64,000 nt of DNA from Oerskovia merdavium (GCF_014836755.1 NZ_JACSQF010000004.1:124001-188000); one strand, 5' to 3'; counted from the stretch's first letter, positions 48,771 to 57,454 are shown. Made by a program: numbers and translations. The notes: generated by a model not told the origin, from the letters alone.

Positions 48771-51344
48771 CTAGTCGTCGGCGTGAATGTAGGCATCCCG
48801 GGCGGCCTGCAGCTCCGCCCAGTGCGCTTCGAGACCCGCGAGTGTCGGCGCGACATTGAGAGTTGTCAGCGGCTGGGAGTGGGAGTCGATGTAGCGGCAT
48901 GCCTCTTCGAAGACGCGGACTACCGGGTCGATCGCGGCAGGCAGTGCCCCGCTCTTGATCTTCCCGAGCTGTGTAATGTGAACAGCCGGCTGATGCCGCT
49001 GCGTCACGCCTTGGAGAAGCTCGGTCTCCGTGAACACCTCGCACCAGGAGCGGAGCCAGCCGTAGCCGGTACGGACCAGAGCGGCGCGGGCCTGCCCCTC
49101 CTCGGCGCGCGCTGCGGCGATGGTCCCGTTGATGTTCTTCTTGAGGCCGCTCATAGTGTCCCATCGCGGGTGGCTAGCCCGGGTGACCCGCCCCTTGCCC
49201 TCCTCATCGTCGATCTGGAAGTACGCGCAGCGCTTGGATGGCTCCATCAGGTGCAGGAGGGTCATCGTGAACGCGAGGTCATGCGTGAAAACTATGACCT
49301 GGGCGCTCTGCGCCAGATTCGCGATCCGCGCGGCGACCTCGTTGATGCGGCGGTGATCCAGGCTGGAGACGGGGTCGTCGAAGATCACGGGCGCCGAGAT
49401 CCCGGACAGGCGGGCCTCGGCGAGGAAGTCCGCGAGGGCGAGGACCTTCTGCTCGCCCTCGGACAGCACCTTCGATGGCCGGTGCTTCTTGACCAGAACC
49501 TTGCGGCGCTTCGCACTGCCGTCTCGCCCGATGTACTCGATCTTCAGCGACGGAGCACGCAGGGATCCACACTCCTCGGCAAAGTAGGTAGCGAAGCTCT
49601 GGTTGATGAGCGCGTCGCTCGCGATCTTCGACAGCCCCGTGACGGCGCGGCGCAGCGTCGGCGCCGGTCGCGCGAGGACCGTGAGCCGGTCAGCCTCCTT
49701 GGCGTTCTTCACTTGTATGTCGATCAGGGCCCACGAACGTCCGAGCTCGGCCGCGGCTGTGAGCTCGACGAGCTCGCGGCGCCTGGTCTGCAGCGCCTCG
49801 GCGCGGTTGGCGTCTTCGAACTCGAGCACCTTGACCTCGCCGCCCACCTCAGCAAGGTGCGCCGTCAGCACGGCATGAGCCACCGCGACCCGGGCGGTGA
49901 GCTCCGGATCGACAGCGGTGCCGCTGCTGGTGCTCGCCTTGACCACGTCCAGCACTGACACGATGGAGGCGACGTGCGCGTAGAAGTCCGGCCTCTCAGT
50001 CTGGTCGGCCAGCTCGGTGACCCATGCGGTCACCTCGGGCGCATTGATGCTCGCGACCGTCGCCGTCGCCATGGCGAGCGACTTCCTCGACTCGGCGATT
50101 TCGGCGCCGATCTTGTCCGCGAGGTAGTCGGCGTACTTAGCGACAAGCTCCTGGGCCCGCTCGCCGAGCGGCTGACGGCAGTACAGGCAGCGGTTCTCGT
50201 CATGGGCGCCGGCGGTGACGAGGTGCTGCCGATAGGACTCACCAACCTCGACGAACGTCTTCCACGTGTCGTCGGGGGCCGCGGGAAGGTCGGCTGCCTC
50301 AAACAGCTCCGTGCGGACGAGCGCGTAGTCGATCTCGAGGGCCGCCATGATGGTCCGCGTGGTGTTGTACGCGTCGACGTCGAACGCCTCGATCCCCGCC
50401 GCGACCAAGGTCGCCTGCGTCAGCACCCGGGAGACTCGCTGCTGGGCCTTGAGGGATGCCGACAGCGTGCCGGCTTCCAACGCAGCAACGGCCTTCTGTA
50501 GTACGGCGATGCGCTCATCGACATCACCCGTGGTGTCAGCCAGCGCCCGCAGCGTGTCGAGGTCGGTGGACGCACCGAGCGTCTCCACGAGCGGGTAGGC
50601 GGTCGCGTCGCGCGGGATCCGGGACAGCAGCGCCGACGCGCCGGTCGCGAGGGCTGCGAGGTCCGCGACGATCCGCGCCTCGACGGCCTGGATACCGGCG
50701 TTCACGTGGTTGAACAACGCCAGGCTCGCGGGCACGTAGACGTATTCGAGGTCGGCGTCGACGTGAGCGTTGACCGACGGGCTGTCGAAGATCGACATGC
50801 GGGTGAACGGCGCCACGCCGCCGGTCTCGCCGGACCAGCGGAACCTGTGCTTGGCCGTGCCGAGGTCGTAGGTGATCAGGGCGCCCTGTGCGGAGGCGGT
50901 CGCCTGGGAGACGTCGCCGAGGATCTGGTCTGCGGTCCGGCTTGCAGCGAGGGTCTTGAACAATCGGGAGTACCCGGTCTTACCGGTGCCGTTCTCGCCG
51001 TAGAGGATCGTCAGGCCCTCATGCGGGGTGATCACGGCGCCCGAGACGAGCGCGTTGACGCCCGTGACCTCTGATAGCGACGTGATGCGCAGGACCTCAT
51101 CGGACTCTGCCGGAGACGCCGCGACCGCCAAGGGGGGCTCCTTCGGCAGCGTGCGGGCGTCGAGAGCCTTCTCCTGCCGGAACAGGGCATAGACGTCGTC
51201 GACGTAGGGGGCCACCAGAGCACGACCGGTGCTCAGAACCCCGCGCACGATAGCTCGGACCCACTCGTCGTTTTCATTCGCCCAGGTGCTCAGCAGCACC
51301 CGCGCGTCCGCGCTGGCACTGGTGGCGGAATCGGTGTCGCTCAC
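48771..51344 (-). CDS. ABC/SMC-type ATPase with CxxC hook and C-terminal HEPN-like region, RloC/PrrC-like
   Basis: An 857-residue protein. Walker A GENGTGKT at 116-123, signature LSEGEQ at 627-632, Walker B PVIFDDP at 652-658, H-loop His688 in VIVFTHD. Between the two ATPase halves are long helical arms with CLYC at 386-389, positioned like the zinc hook of RloC. The C-terminal 110 residues carry Arg765-xxx-Glu769 and CRYIDSH, an Rx4H pattern (Arg817, His822), compatible with the anticodon-nuclease/HEPN domain of RloC and PrrC. Such proteins cut tRNA when phage disturbs the host. GTG start with AAGGGGG upstream. Nuclease activity is inferred, not visible with certainty. Confidence 0.75.
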   Translation of the reverse strand: MSDTDSATSASADARVLLSTWANENDEWVRAIVRGVLSTGRALVAPYVDDVYALFRQEKALDARTLPKEPPLAVAASPAESDEVLRITSLSEVTGVNALVSGAVITPHEGLTILYGENGTGKTGYSRLFKTLAASRTADQILGDVSQATASAQGALITYDLGTAKHRFRWSGETGGVAPFTRMSIFDSPSVNAHVDADLEYVYVPASLALFNHVNAGIQAVEARIVADLAALATGASALLSRIPRDATAYPLVETLGASTDLDTLRALADTTGDVDERIAVLQKAVAALEAGTLSASLKAQQRVSRVLTQATLVAAGIEAFDVDAYNTTRTIMAALEIDYALVRTELFEAADLPAAPDDTWKTFVEVGESYRQHLVTAGAHDENRCLYCRQPLGERAQELVAKYADYLADKIGAEIAESRKSLAMATATVASINAPEVTAWVTELADQTERPDFYAHVASIVSVLDVVKASTSSGTAVDPELTARVAVAHAVLTAHLAEVGGEVKVLEFEDANRAEALQTRRRELVELTAAAELGRSWALIDIQVKNAKEADRLTVLARPAPTLRRAVTGLSKIASDALINQSFATYFAEECGSLRAPSLKIEYIGRDGSAKRRKVLVKKHRPSKVLSEGEQKVLALADFLAEARLSGISAPVIFDDPVSSLDHRRINEVAARIANLAQSAQVIVFTHDLAFTMTLLHLMEPSKRCAYFQIDDEEGKGRVTRASHPRWDTMSGLKKNINGTIAAARAEEGQARAALVRTGYGWLRSWCEVFTETELLQGVTQRHQPAVHITQLGKIKSGALPAAIDPVVRVFEEACRYIDSHSQPLTTLNVAPTLAGLEAHWAELQAARDAYIHADD

Positions 51345-51518
51345 GTGCTGCCCCCTTGTGACATCGCGTCAATGCGCGCCAAATCGTACGGCGGCTCGGG
51401 TCGTCCGCCTCGCGTTGTGCCGACGATACTCACCGGCGGGCGATCGCGAAACGCCCGCTGGCCTGACGTGGAACAGTGGGCGATGAGCTGGGCTGGAGGG
51501 TCGATGCTAGGGCGCCGC

Positions 51519-51531
51519 TAGAGTGCAGACG
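51519..51531 (+). promoter_or_regulatory. Leaderless promoter -10 box of the papain-like gene
   Basis: TAGAGT, then six bases, then the GTG start. No ribosome binding site is present. Confidence 0.5.
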
Positions 51532-51980
51532 TGATCATCTCGGACGCGGACCGGAGCGACAGATTCCTGTTGCAGCTCGACGAGTTCTGCGGGCGGTTCG
51601 TCGCCGCAGCTTCCCACTCGGACCTCCAGGCGCTCGACAGTGTGCGTCCGATGCCACATGGGATGTGCACTTGGGCATCGTTTGCCGGCGGTGAACTGCT
51701 CACCGAGCACGGCTTCGGGACCTGGACGATCTGGAACGCGACCCACGCCGACGGCCACCCCGCGCACGACTGGCTCGTCCAAAACGAGCTATTCGTCGAC
51801 CTCACCGCGCACCAGTTCGACGGGTACACCAGCCACATCATCGGCGCGGGCGAGAACCCGCTTGCCAAGCGTTTCCCGCGGTACCAGCTCTCGCTGAGGA
51901 CGAGCAAGATCGTTGATCGCCCGCCGATCGTCGCATTTAAGGGCGCGATCGGCGCTCTCCTCGAGACGGCGGTCCAATAG
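51531..51980 (+). CDS. Papain-like (transglutaminase/NlpC-like) small protein
   Basis: 149 residues. Cys46 in MPHGMCTWAS begins a helix, His79 lies in HPAHDWLVQN and Asp90 in FVDLTAHQF, the order and spacing of a papain-like catalytic triad; actinobacterial proteins with an HxWxxxxxxxxDxTAxQF pattern are known but uncharacterized. No signal peptide. It is divergent from the ATPase gene with a 190-base gap. The substrate cannot be guessed. Confidence 0.6.
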   Translation: MIISDADRSDRFLLQLDEFCGRFVAAASHSDLQALDSVRPMPHGMCTWASFAGGELLTEHGFGTWTIWNATHADGHPAHDWLVQNELFVDLTAHQFDGYTSHIIGAGENPLAKRFPRYQLSLRTSKIVDRPPIVAFKGAIGALLETAVQ

Positions 51981-52382
51981 GCGCAGTCTCTCTGCCATGA
52001 CCTCACACCGGGACGCGTTGAACTTCCGAGACCGTCAGTGTGCGACGTCGTACGCCACCCCGGTCGAGCGCCGACGGCGCCTACAACTCCTATCGACCTC
52101 GTTCCCAATGATGCTGCGACCCTGAGTATCGCCTTCCCCGCCACACGTGTCATATACGACCGTTCGTAAGACACCTGCGGTGGCCGGGCTGCAGTTCGGC
52201 GGGTCGTGTCCTATGGCCGGTGTCCGAGACCTATGCCCGTGAGGAAGGTCGGAGTCACGACTGTACGACTTCTGATCAGGCGCCTACACGGGGTGGGCTT
52301 TGTCGACCGAGGTTCAGTATCGTTGTCGAAGTTCCGTCCCAAGGAGGCCGGGCCGGACCTCTGAGCGAAACGTGAAGGTGCC
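51981..52382. other. Gap without a gene, possible insertion-sequence end
   Basis: 402 bases. The stretch around 52205-52245 (TGTCCTATGGCCGGTGTCCG) resembles terminal repeats of some IS481/IS3-type elements, but no transposase follows. Confidence 0.35.
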
Positions 52383-53213
52383 ATGACCTGGCTGTACACC
52401 TATGAGAACGAGTCCAACGGAGGACGATTCTATGCTGGCATCGGCGAGAATGTCGCCCGTGTGTGGCAGCCTCACAACCCGGAAGCGGAGGCGCTGCGTG
52501 ATGACCCGAGGACCGTCATCCTGCGGACCGCCACCCGCTTCTCCACTCGTAAGGATGCCCTAATGGCAGAGGCGATTGCTATCCACGTCGCCTCGTTCTT
52601 CGGAGCTCGCGTCATCCTCGATGCGTCCGACGGCGAACAGATTCTTCGAGAGAGTGACTCTCTACAGAGAATCGTCACGAACATTTCTGGAACGGTCCAG
52701 ACCAAGCACTTGGTTCCGGCCCTACCAATCCAGGAGGGCGCCCCGCCCGTCCGGTACTCGCATCTCATCGGCGCTGCGATCGTGATGACTACCCTCGAGG
52801 AACTCGACGAACGACCCGCAGTCAGCGGCGCAAGCACGTTTGACGCCCTCGCGGAGCGTGCATCCCAGTTCTGGCGCCTGCGGCGGCGAGTAGACGCGGC
52901 CACCAGTACCAGTACTTGGCCGATTCGGCTAATCCTCGTCTCCAAAGGGCACCATGTCATCCTGGGCGACTGGGATCTCGCTGACGGGGCCCAGTCGATG
53001 CGTGCGCTGGGGGCCGGGGAATCCCAGCCGAATGGCAGCGGCTGGTGTGCGTTTAGACTCGCGCGCCCGCGGTGGACGATCGAGGACGGCACCGCTATCG
53101 GGGATGTTGGTCGCACGCTCGAGTTTGACACTGCTTACGGCCCGAAGAACCTTCAGGGATCGGTCGCGGGCTGGAGCGAAGATCTGCGCATCACCTGGGG
53201 CATGGCCCCCTAG
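52383..53213 (+). CDS. GIY-YIG-like N-terminal domain protein
   Basis: 276 residues. Residues 5-70 fit a divergent GIY-YIG nuclease core: YTY, FYAGIG, Arg26, and Glu63 in LMAEAIAIH. Residues 75-276 match nothing I recognise; they contain two stretches of alternating strands (IRLILVSKGHHVILGDWDL, WCAFRLARPRW). No strong ribosome site. Lower GC than the core chromosome. Confidence 0.55.
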   Translation: MTWLYTYENESNGGRFYAGIGENVARVWQPHNPEAEALRDDPRTVILRTATRFSTRKDALMAEAIAIHVASFFGARVILDASDGEQILRESDSLQRIVTNISGTVQTKHLVPALPIQEGAPPVRYSHLIGAAIVMTTLEELDERPAVSGASTFDALAERASQFWRLRRRVDAATSTSTWPIRLILVSKGHHVILGDWDLADGAQSMRALGAGESQPNGSGWCAFRLARPRWTIEDGTAIGDVGRTLEFDTAYGPKNLQGSVAGWSEDLRITWGMAP

Positions 53214-53510
53214 CCAGTCTCTAGACGGCTCTCAGGCTCATGGAATCGGGGTAGTGGACGCTCCTGAGTTGTCGGTTCGGCCCCAGCAGGGGCTATGTGC
53301 CGCGAGAAGGGTTCCAACTCAGTTCCGAAGCGCGTCCGGAAGGTCACGGCCAGATGATCCTGGCTGAGACCTTCTGTGATAGGGGCGGTCTCGCTGGGAG
53401 GCCGCTACTGGGGACCAGGGCGATTGGACCTTCCTCGAGGTCGACAGGCGCCCTGAAGGCTTGGGAGAACACCACAAGACCCGGAACGGGAGAGACCGCA
53501 GGGTCCACAA
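53214..53510. other. Gap between GIY-YIG-like and PRTase-like genes
   Basis: 297 bases; no convincing gene, hairpin or repeat seen. Confidence 0.4.
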
Positions 53511-53927
53511 TTACGCTAGCGCTGCGACTCTCAGAGAGCTTTCGCTGCCGATGCACAATATTGCATCAAGTCCCTCAATCGGTTCTCCCCAGTGGGTAAG
53601 CATGGCCGCCTCAACGCGGAGCGCGCCGAGTGCGCGGACGGAACATGCGCGCATTGACATTCTGGCGTCGCCGGAAATGTGACCAGCCACGAGCATGACG
53701 TGAGCTCCATTGAAGTGGCTAGATCGATCCGCCAGCGGGATGGATGGCTCCAAGAGGAGTGCGGCACCCAGCACGCGGTCGCCCACGGAGTCGCTGGCCA
53801 TAACGAGGTGCCTGCGCGTGCTGAGTGCTTCGACGAGGTCCTGGGCAGCGCGGAGCAGGTCGTCTCCAGCTAGCAAACTGTTGCGTGTCTGCGCCTCGAG
53901 GACGCCAGCGAGCAGATTGGTGGCCAT
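53511..53927 (-). CDS. Phosphoribosyltransferase-like small protein
   Basis: 138 residues. HVMLVAGHISGDARMSMRACSVRALGALRVEAAML has the shape of the type I phosphoribosyltransferase PRPP loop and its following helix and strand, but the acidic pair normally found there is replaced by AGHISGD, so it may bind a nucleotide without catalysis. The first half (ATNLLAGVLEAQTRNSLLAGDDLLRAA) is helical. No ribosome site; TGACCCG directly precedes the ATG, as in the gene upstream. Assignment is by eye and tentative. Confidence 0.5.
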   Translation of the reverse strand: MATNLLAGVLEAQTRNSLLAGDDLLRAAQDLVEALSTRRHLVMASDSVGDRVLGAALLLEPSIPLADRSSHFNGAHVMLVAGHISGDARMSMRACSVRALGALRVEAAMLTHWGEPIEGLDAILCIGSESSLRVAALA

Positions 53928-53981
53928 CGGGTCAGTGTTGCACTTGTGCTAGTGGTGGGGAACTTGAGCCGGGCAACTTGA

Positions 53982-54440
53982 TCAGACCAGACCTGACAGC
54001 GCTGCGGCGGCGGCCTCACCGTGTGTTCTGCCCAGCCATGCCTCGGCTCGACCATCCAAGTCGACCTTGGTTGTGTCGCGCGTCTTCCCGCACTCCTGTC
54101 CACTGGTGATGCGAACATCATGCGTCACATCGAGACAGGCGGCAACGATCCCGCCCTCGATCATGAGACGAATCTTGGGGCCGTCACTGTTTCGACCCTG
54201 GGGAGCCTGGTCGGCCCTACGCACGACGATAGTGTCTGCGTTCATGGACTTAGCGTGACCACGCACTGCCTGGGCGACGTTACCGACGTGAGTGGCCCAG
54301 TCCGTCTCGTCGCCAGCAACGGACAGCTGCTCGACGACTGATGCTGTCGTCTCGTCGGCACCCTTCGCGCCTTCGATCAGGACGAGCCTGACAGTGGACC
54401 GAAACTTGCTCACCTTCACGGCGATTCCCAGTGCTCTCAT
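53982..54440 (-). CDS. RNase H/actin-fold-like protein of unknown function
   Basis: 152 residues. MRALGIAVKVSKFRSTVRLVLIEGAK resembles the first hairpin of RNase H/actin-fold proteins (as in RuvC-like and DUF7159-like families); the C-terminal DGPKIRLMIEGGIVAAC, VRITSGQECGK stretch could complete the fold. I see no full metal-binding set. Same strand as the PRTase-like gene, 54 bases upstream of it, and divergent from the kinase gene with only 26 bases between the starts. Confidence 0.45.
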   Translation of the reverse strand: MRALGIAVKVSKFRSTVRLVLIEGAKGADETTASVVEQLSVAGDETDWATHVGNVAQAVRGHAKSMNADTIVVRRADQAPQGRNSDGPKIRLMIEGGIVAACLDVTHDVRITSGQECGKTRDTTKVDLDGRAEAWLGRTHGEAAAAALSGLV

Positions 54441-54454
54441 CGGGTCATTGTGCC

Positions 54455-54467
54455 TAGTCTTGCGTCG
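54455..54467 (+). promoter_or_regulatory. Leaderless promoter -10 box of the island kinase
   Basis: TAGTCT, six bases, then the GTG start; the divergent gene begins 26 bases away, so both promoters must overlap. Confidence 0.5.
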
Positions 54468-55525
54468 TGTCGTCAGCCGCTTCCAGCCCCATCGGTTCCG
54501 TGATCGCAGATCGCTACCAAGTGTTGGGCCGACTCGGCGCGGGACAGCATGGCGAGGTTTGGCGTGTGCACGACCGCAACCTGGACGCCGAGTACGCCCT
54601 TAAGCTTCTTGGACCGAGCCAGATCGCGGGTCCATGGGCCGAAGCGCAACTCCTCAACACCCTCAGCGGCGACTTCATCCTCAACATCCGTAACGCAGAC
54701 ACCACGCCCGAAGGGACGCGCTACCTCGTCACGGACGTCGCGGAGCACGGCTCGGTAGCGGACCGAATCGACCCATCCCTAGGGGTGCCCGAGGAACAGG
54801 CAGTGAGTTGGATCCGCGAGGCATGCAACGGCTTGGCGCGGGTGCACAGACATGGACTTCTACATCGAGATATCAAGCCCGAGAACTTGTTCGTAACTAG
54901 TTCGGGGAGGTGTGTGGTAGGGGACCTCAGTCTGGCGGGCCGACAGGACGCCTCGGGGCGCGTCCACGCGGGTGGAACGCTGGAAACGATGGCCCCCGAG
55001 GTTGGAGCCGTAGGTGTACCCGGTTACCGCGGCCCCGCCGAGGTTTACGACGTCCGCTCTGAGGTGTTCAGCCTAGGTGCGACTCTCTACTGGCTGCTCA
55101 CTGGAAGACCACCTGTCACCGGCGTTCGGTATCAAGATGCGGCGACGGCTGACCCGGTTGACCTGTGGGAGCTGGCCCCGCATGTCTCGCGAGGAACCCG
55201 GGACATCACGATGAAAGCAATCAGCCGCGACCCTGCGAGCCGCTATCCCAACCCTTCTGAGTTGGCTGCGGCCCTCGGGGGGCGCAGGAAACCTAGCCGA
55301 TGCTGGACCCGAGTGGCTCCACACTCCGGCCATGAGCGGTGCTACGAGGGAATTCGATCCGGTAGTTCTCTCAACCTCTGCGTCTTGCTGCAACCGGGAA
55401 CCAGAGAGTACATCTTCCAGGTGCGCCACAGTCGTGCGGGGCGGCGAGGCCCAGAAGACGCTGCCACAACGATGGCTTCTGGGCTGACCAGGAAGATCCG
55501 GTCCGTCATTCGTGCGATCGGCTGA
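54467..55525 (+). CDS. Serine/threonine protein kinase, cytoplasmic, with altered DFG motif
   Basis: 352 residues. Kinase core: glycine loop GRLGAGQHGEVW at 21-32, ATP lysine Lys46 in YALKLL, catalytic HRDIKPEN with Asp135, and the magnesium Asp153 in GDLSLA, where LS replaces FG. The lobe ends near 275. The C-terminal 75 residues (to SGLTRKIRSVIRAIG) are basic and could bind nucleic acid. No membrane segment, unlike pknA/pknB. It should be active because the lysine and both aspartates remain. It forms a divergent pair with the RNase H-like/PRTase-like operon. Confidence 0.85.
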   Translation: MSSAASSPIGSVIADRYQVLGRLGAGQHGEVWRVHDRNLDAEYALKLLGPSQIAGPWAEAQLLNTLSGDFILNIRNADTTPEGTRYLVTDVAEHGSVADRIDPSLGVPEEQAVSWIREACNGLARVHRHGLLHRDIKPENLFVTSSGRCVVGDLSLAGRQDASGRVHAGGTLETMAPEVGAVGVPGYRGPAEVYDVRSEVFSLGATLYWLLTGRPPVTGVRYQDAATADPVDLWELAPHVSRGTRDITMKAISRDPASRYPNPSELAAALGGRRKPSRCWTRVAPHSGHERCYEGIRSGSSLNLCVLLQPGTREYIFQVRHSRAGRRGPEDAATTMASGLTRKIRSVIRAIG

Positions 55526-55621
55526 GGTGCCAGACCGCTGCCCGACGCTTGAAGCGCACCCTTGGGCGGACACATCCCGTCATAGCTGGCCCGCGACGCT
55601 AGCCGGGGCCGGATTTCAGCC

Positions 55622-55815
55622 TGTGCCTGGAGACCCAGCCTGGGTGTGCCTGGCCTGGTCCCCGGCGTTACATCGCCGCAGGTCAGCCACTTCCCGAAAC
55701 CACTCACGTGAGGGCTGTTTCCTTGGAACAGCTCAGTTGGTAACGAATCTCCTGTCCGGAATCATCCGGGCGGGAGATTCGTCGTTTCAGGGGGTCCTCG
55801 GTGGCTGTGGCCGGG
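55622..55815. repeat. Island repeat, copy A
   Basis: Starts TGTGCCTGG, contains GTGTGCCTGGCCTG, GCAGGTCAG, a CACGTGA and a long hairpin (ACGAATCTCC ... GGAGATTCGT) followed by CGTCGTTTCAGGG and CTCGGTGGCTGTGGCCGGG. Nearly the same as copy B over the last 75 bases. Confidence 0.8.
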
Positions 55816-55950
55816 AGGTTCGAGCGTGGTGTTGCCGCTCGGAGGGAGCTGTTGCCCCGGTATTGCTCACGCACGGGCGTTCTTGGGCGCGTTGATGCGG
55901 TCGAGGTCTGGCGGCTGGTGACGTGGTCGCGGTCTAGAGGCTTGGCGGGG

Positions 55951-56082
55951 TCAGGGGCCGCGGGTGCGGTAGATCCAGTCGGGCTCGTGGCGGTGGGGTT
56001 TCTCGTCGAGCTCGATCTGCCAGGGGTCTGGCCGATTGGTGCCATGGCTGCTGAGGACCTGGATCAACCCGCAGTTCACCGC
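55951..56082 (-). pseudogene. Remnant of a DDE transposase like the one at 45.2 kb
   Basis: The - strand reads GLIQVLSSHG then RPDPWQIELDEKPHRHEPD, matching GFIQVLGRQ and LPEPWQIELGEKPDTRPVG of the intact protein but lacking the roughly 30 residues between them. The rest of the gene is absent. Confidence 0.75.
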
Positions 56083-56138
56083 TACTCTGCCAGCGAGGAT
56101 TCTTGAAGCGGCCGCGACGCGAAGACGGTGAATGGGTG

Positions 56139-56495
56139 ATGAGTCCGATGGCTTGTAACGGCTGGGTCGAGTCAGTGCGCGATGAGCTCGTTCTCTTCAC
56201 GGGCAGAGCCCTTGTCTGCGGTGAACACATGGAGCGTCGGGTCCTACGCGAGCACACCGTGAAGTTAGGAGGCCGCGTCGCTCCGGATCGATCGGCGTCT
56301 GTGACCGTGCTGGTTGTCGGTGAGATATGGACGGGCCCCCTCCGGGATGGACAGCGGCGCTACAGCCAGAAGCTCGTCTACTTCGAGGAGCTGATGCGGC
56401 GCCAGCGTCGTCACGTCCATGTCATCGATGGCAGCGGGTTCGGTGAACTCCTCACCGGGCGTCACGCACGTTGTCACGACTTGCTTGCGCCGTGA
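56139..56495 (+). CDS. BRCT-domain-like small protein
   Basis: 118 residues from the ATG at 56139. LVLFTGRALVCGEH, a helix, VKLGGRVAPDRSASVTVLVVGEIW, SQKLVYFEELMRR and HVIDGSGFGELLTG follow the BRCT order (strand with FTG, helix, GG turn, T-LVVG strand, helix, strand, final helix). BRCT domains bind phosphopeptides or DNA ends; in a bacterium a free BRCT protein outside DNA ligase is unusual. Context is an island of defence-like genes. Confidence 0.55.
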   Translation: MSPMACNGWVESVRDELVLFTGRALVCGEHMERRVLREHTVKLGGRVAPDRSASVTVLVVGEIWTGPLRDGQRRYSQKLVYFEELMRRQRRHVHVIDGSGFGELLTGRHARCHDLLAP

Positions 56496-56650
56496 GATGT
56501 TGACGGAACTTCCGAAAGTCTGTCGAGGCGGTGTAGAGCTCGCCGCGCTGGACTGCTTTCACCCGTCCAGCACGCCGCCGTCCGAGAGGGGCGAGCGCGA
56601 TAATACACGAGCCTGCTCAGGTGGCAGGCACATCGGATCTGGGAGGCTCA

Positions 56651-57454
56651 ATGAACGCGTCGGACATCGACTTGAAGGCACCGGTATTCGGCGATCACCC
56701 GAACTCCTGGCGGAGTCCCGACGATCTCGCCGACGCTTTCGTTCTCGCGTGGTCGCTCGAGTCGGTCGAGCGCGCCAAGATTGACCCGCGGGATCCCTAC
56801 AGTGCAAACGTGAACCTGGCCCTTCCACCTAGGTTTCGCTTCGACACACTCGGATTGCTCATCCAGCAGGTGCCTGGCGACACGAGCTCGTCAGCGACCC
56901 ACCGCGGACGGCTCACGTGCCTCGCGCTCGTATGGCGGCTTTTCGAGCAGCTCAATCAGGAGTGGTGCCTGCAGGTGGGGGACTTCGGCCAGTATTCTCT
57001 TGCGTTGGCACAGGCGACGAGGGGCTCCCATGAGCTGGGCGGCGTGTTCTCCGGTCTGAGCGGAAACTTCGCCCGATGCTTGCTTTCGGACCGGATACAC
57101 CGCGCGTCGTCCGGCAGCTTGGCGCTCACCCGGGCGGAGTCGTGGTTTGTCACAGGTCGCCAAGATCTTCTTGCCCCCGGTCCTGTAGAGGGCGTGCCGT
57201 TCACGATCGCCGGCGCGTCCATCCCGGTCCCATTGACCTGGGACGCATTCGTGCTGTCTGTGTGGTCCACTGCACGGGTCCTGGTCCAGCGGAACTCTGC
57301 CGAGCAATACATCGCGAAGTACGCCGACCGGGCATCGACGCTTCTCGACATACTTGATGACGGCGCTGAGCGGATCGCGGCATACCAGCGAGGAGCGCCT
57401 TGGCAAATGCAGGGAAGGACCTGGGCGATGACGTTCGACTCCTGGCCCCAGTGA
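56651..57454 (+). CDS. Hypothetical protein between repeats A and B
   Basis: 267 residues from the ATG at 56651, which follows GGGAGG at an ideal distance. Mostly helical, with Trp-rich spots (LAWSLESVERAKI, LALVWRLFEQLNQEWCLQ, RAESWFVTGRQDL, DAFVLSVWSTARVL). No motif I recognise, no signal or membrane segment. The good ribosome site supports a real gene. Confidence 0.65.
   Translation: MNASDIDLKAPVFGDHPNSWRSPDDLADAFVLAWSLESVERAKIDPRDPYSANVNLALPPRFRFDTLGLLIQQVPGDTSSSATHRGRLTCLALVWRLFEQLNQEWCLQVGDFGQYSLALAQATRGSHELGGVFSGLSGNFARCLLSDRIHRASSGSLALTRAESWFVTGRQDLLAPGPVEGVPFTIAGASIPVPLTWDAFVLSVWSTARVLVQRNSAEQYIAKYADRASTLLDILDDGAERIAAYQRGAPWQMQGRTWAMTFDSWPQ

Larger units (their letters stand above)
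55526..56138. other. Gap with repeat copy A and transposase remnant
   Basis: 613 bases holding the repeat at 55622-55815 and the transposase fragment at 55951-56082. No intact gene. Confidence 0.6.

Noticed and set aside
52200-52250. Insertion-sequence-like end
   Set aside because: Looks like an IS terminal repeat but has no partner repeat or transposase nearby.
53344-53556. Frame downstream of the PRTase-like gene with moderately protein-like codons
   Set aside because: No start context, overlaps the gene end in another frame, and no recognizable motif.
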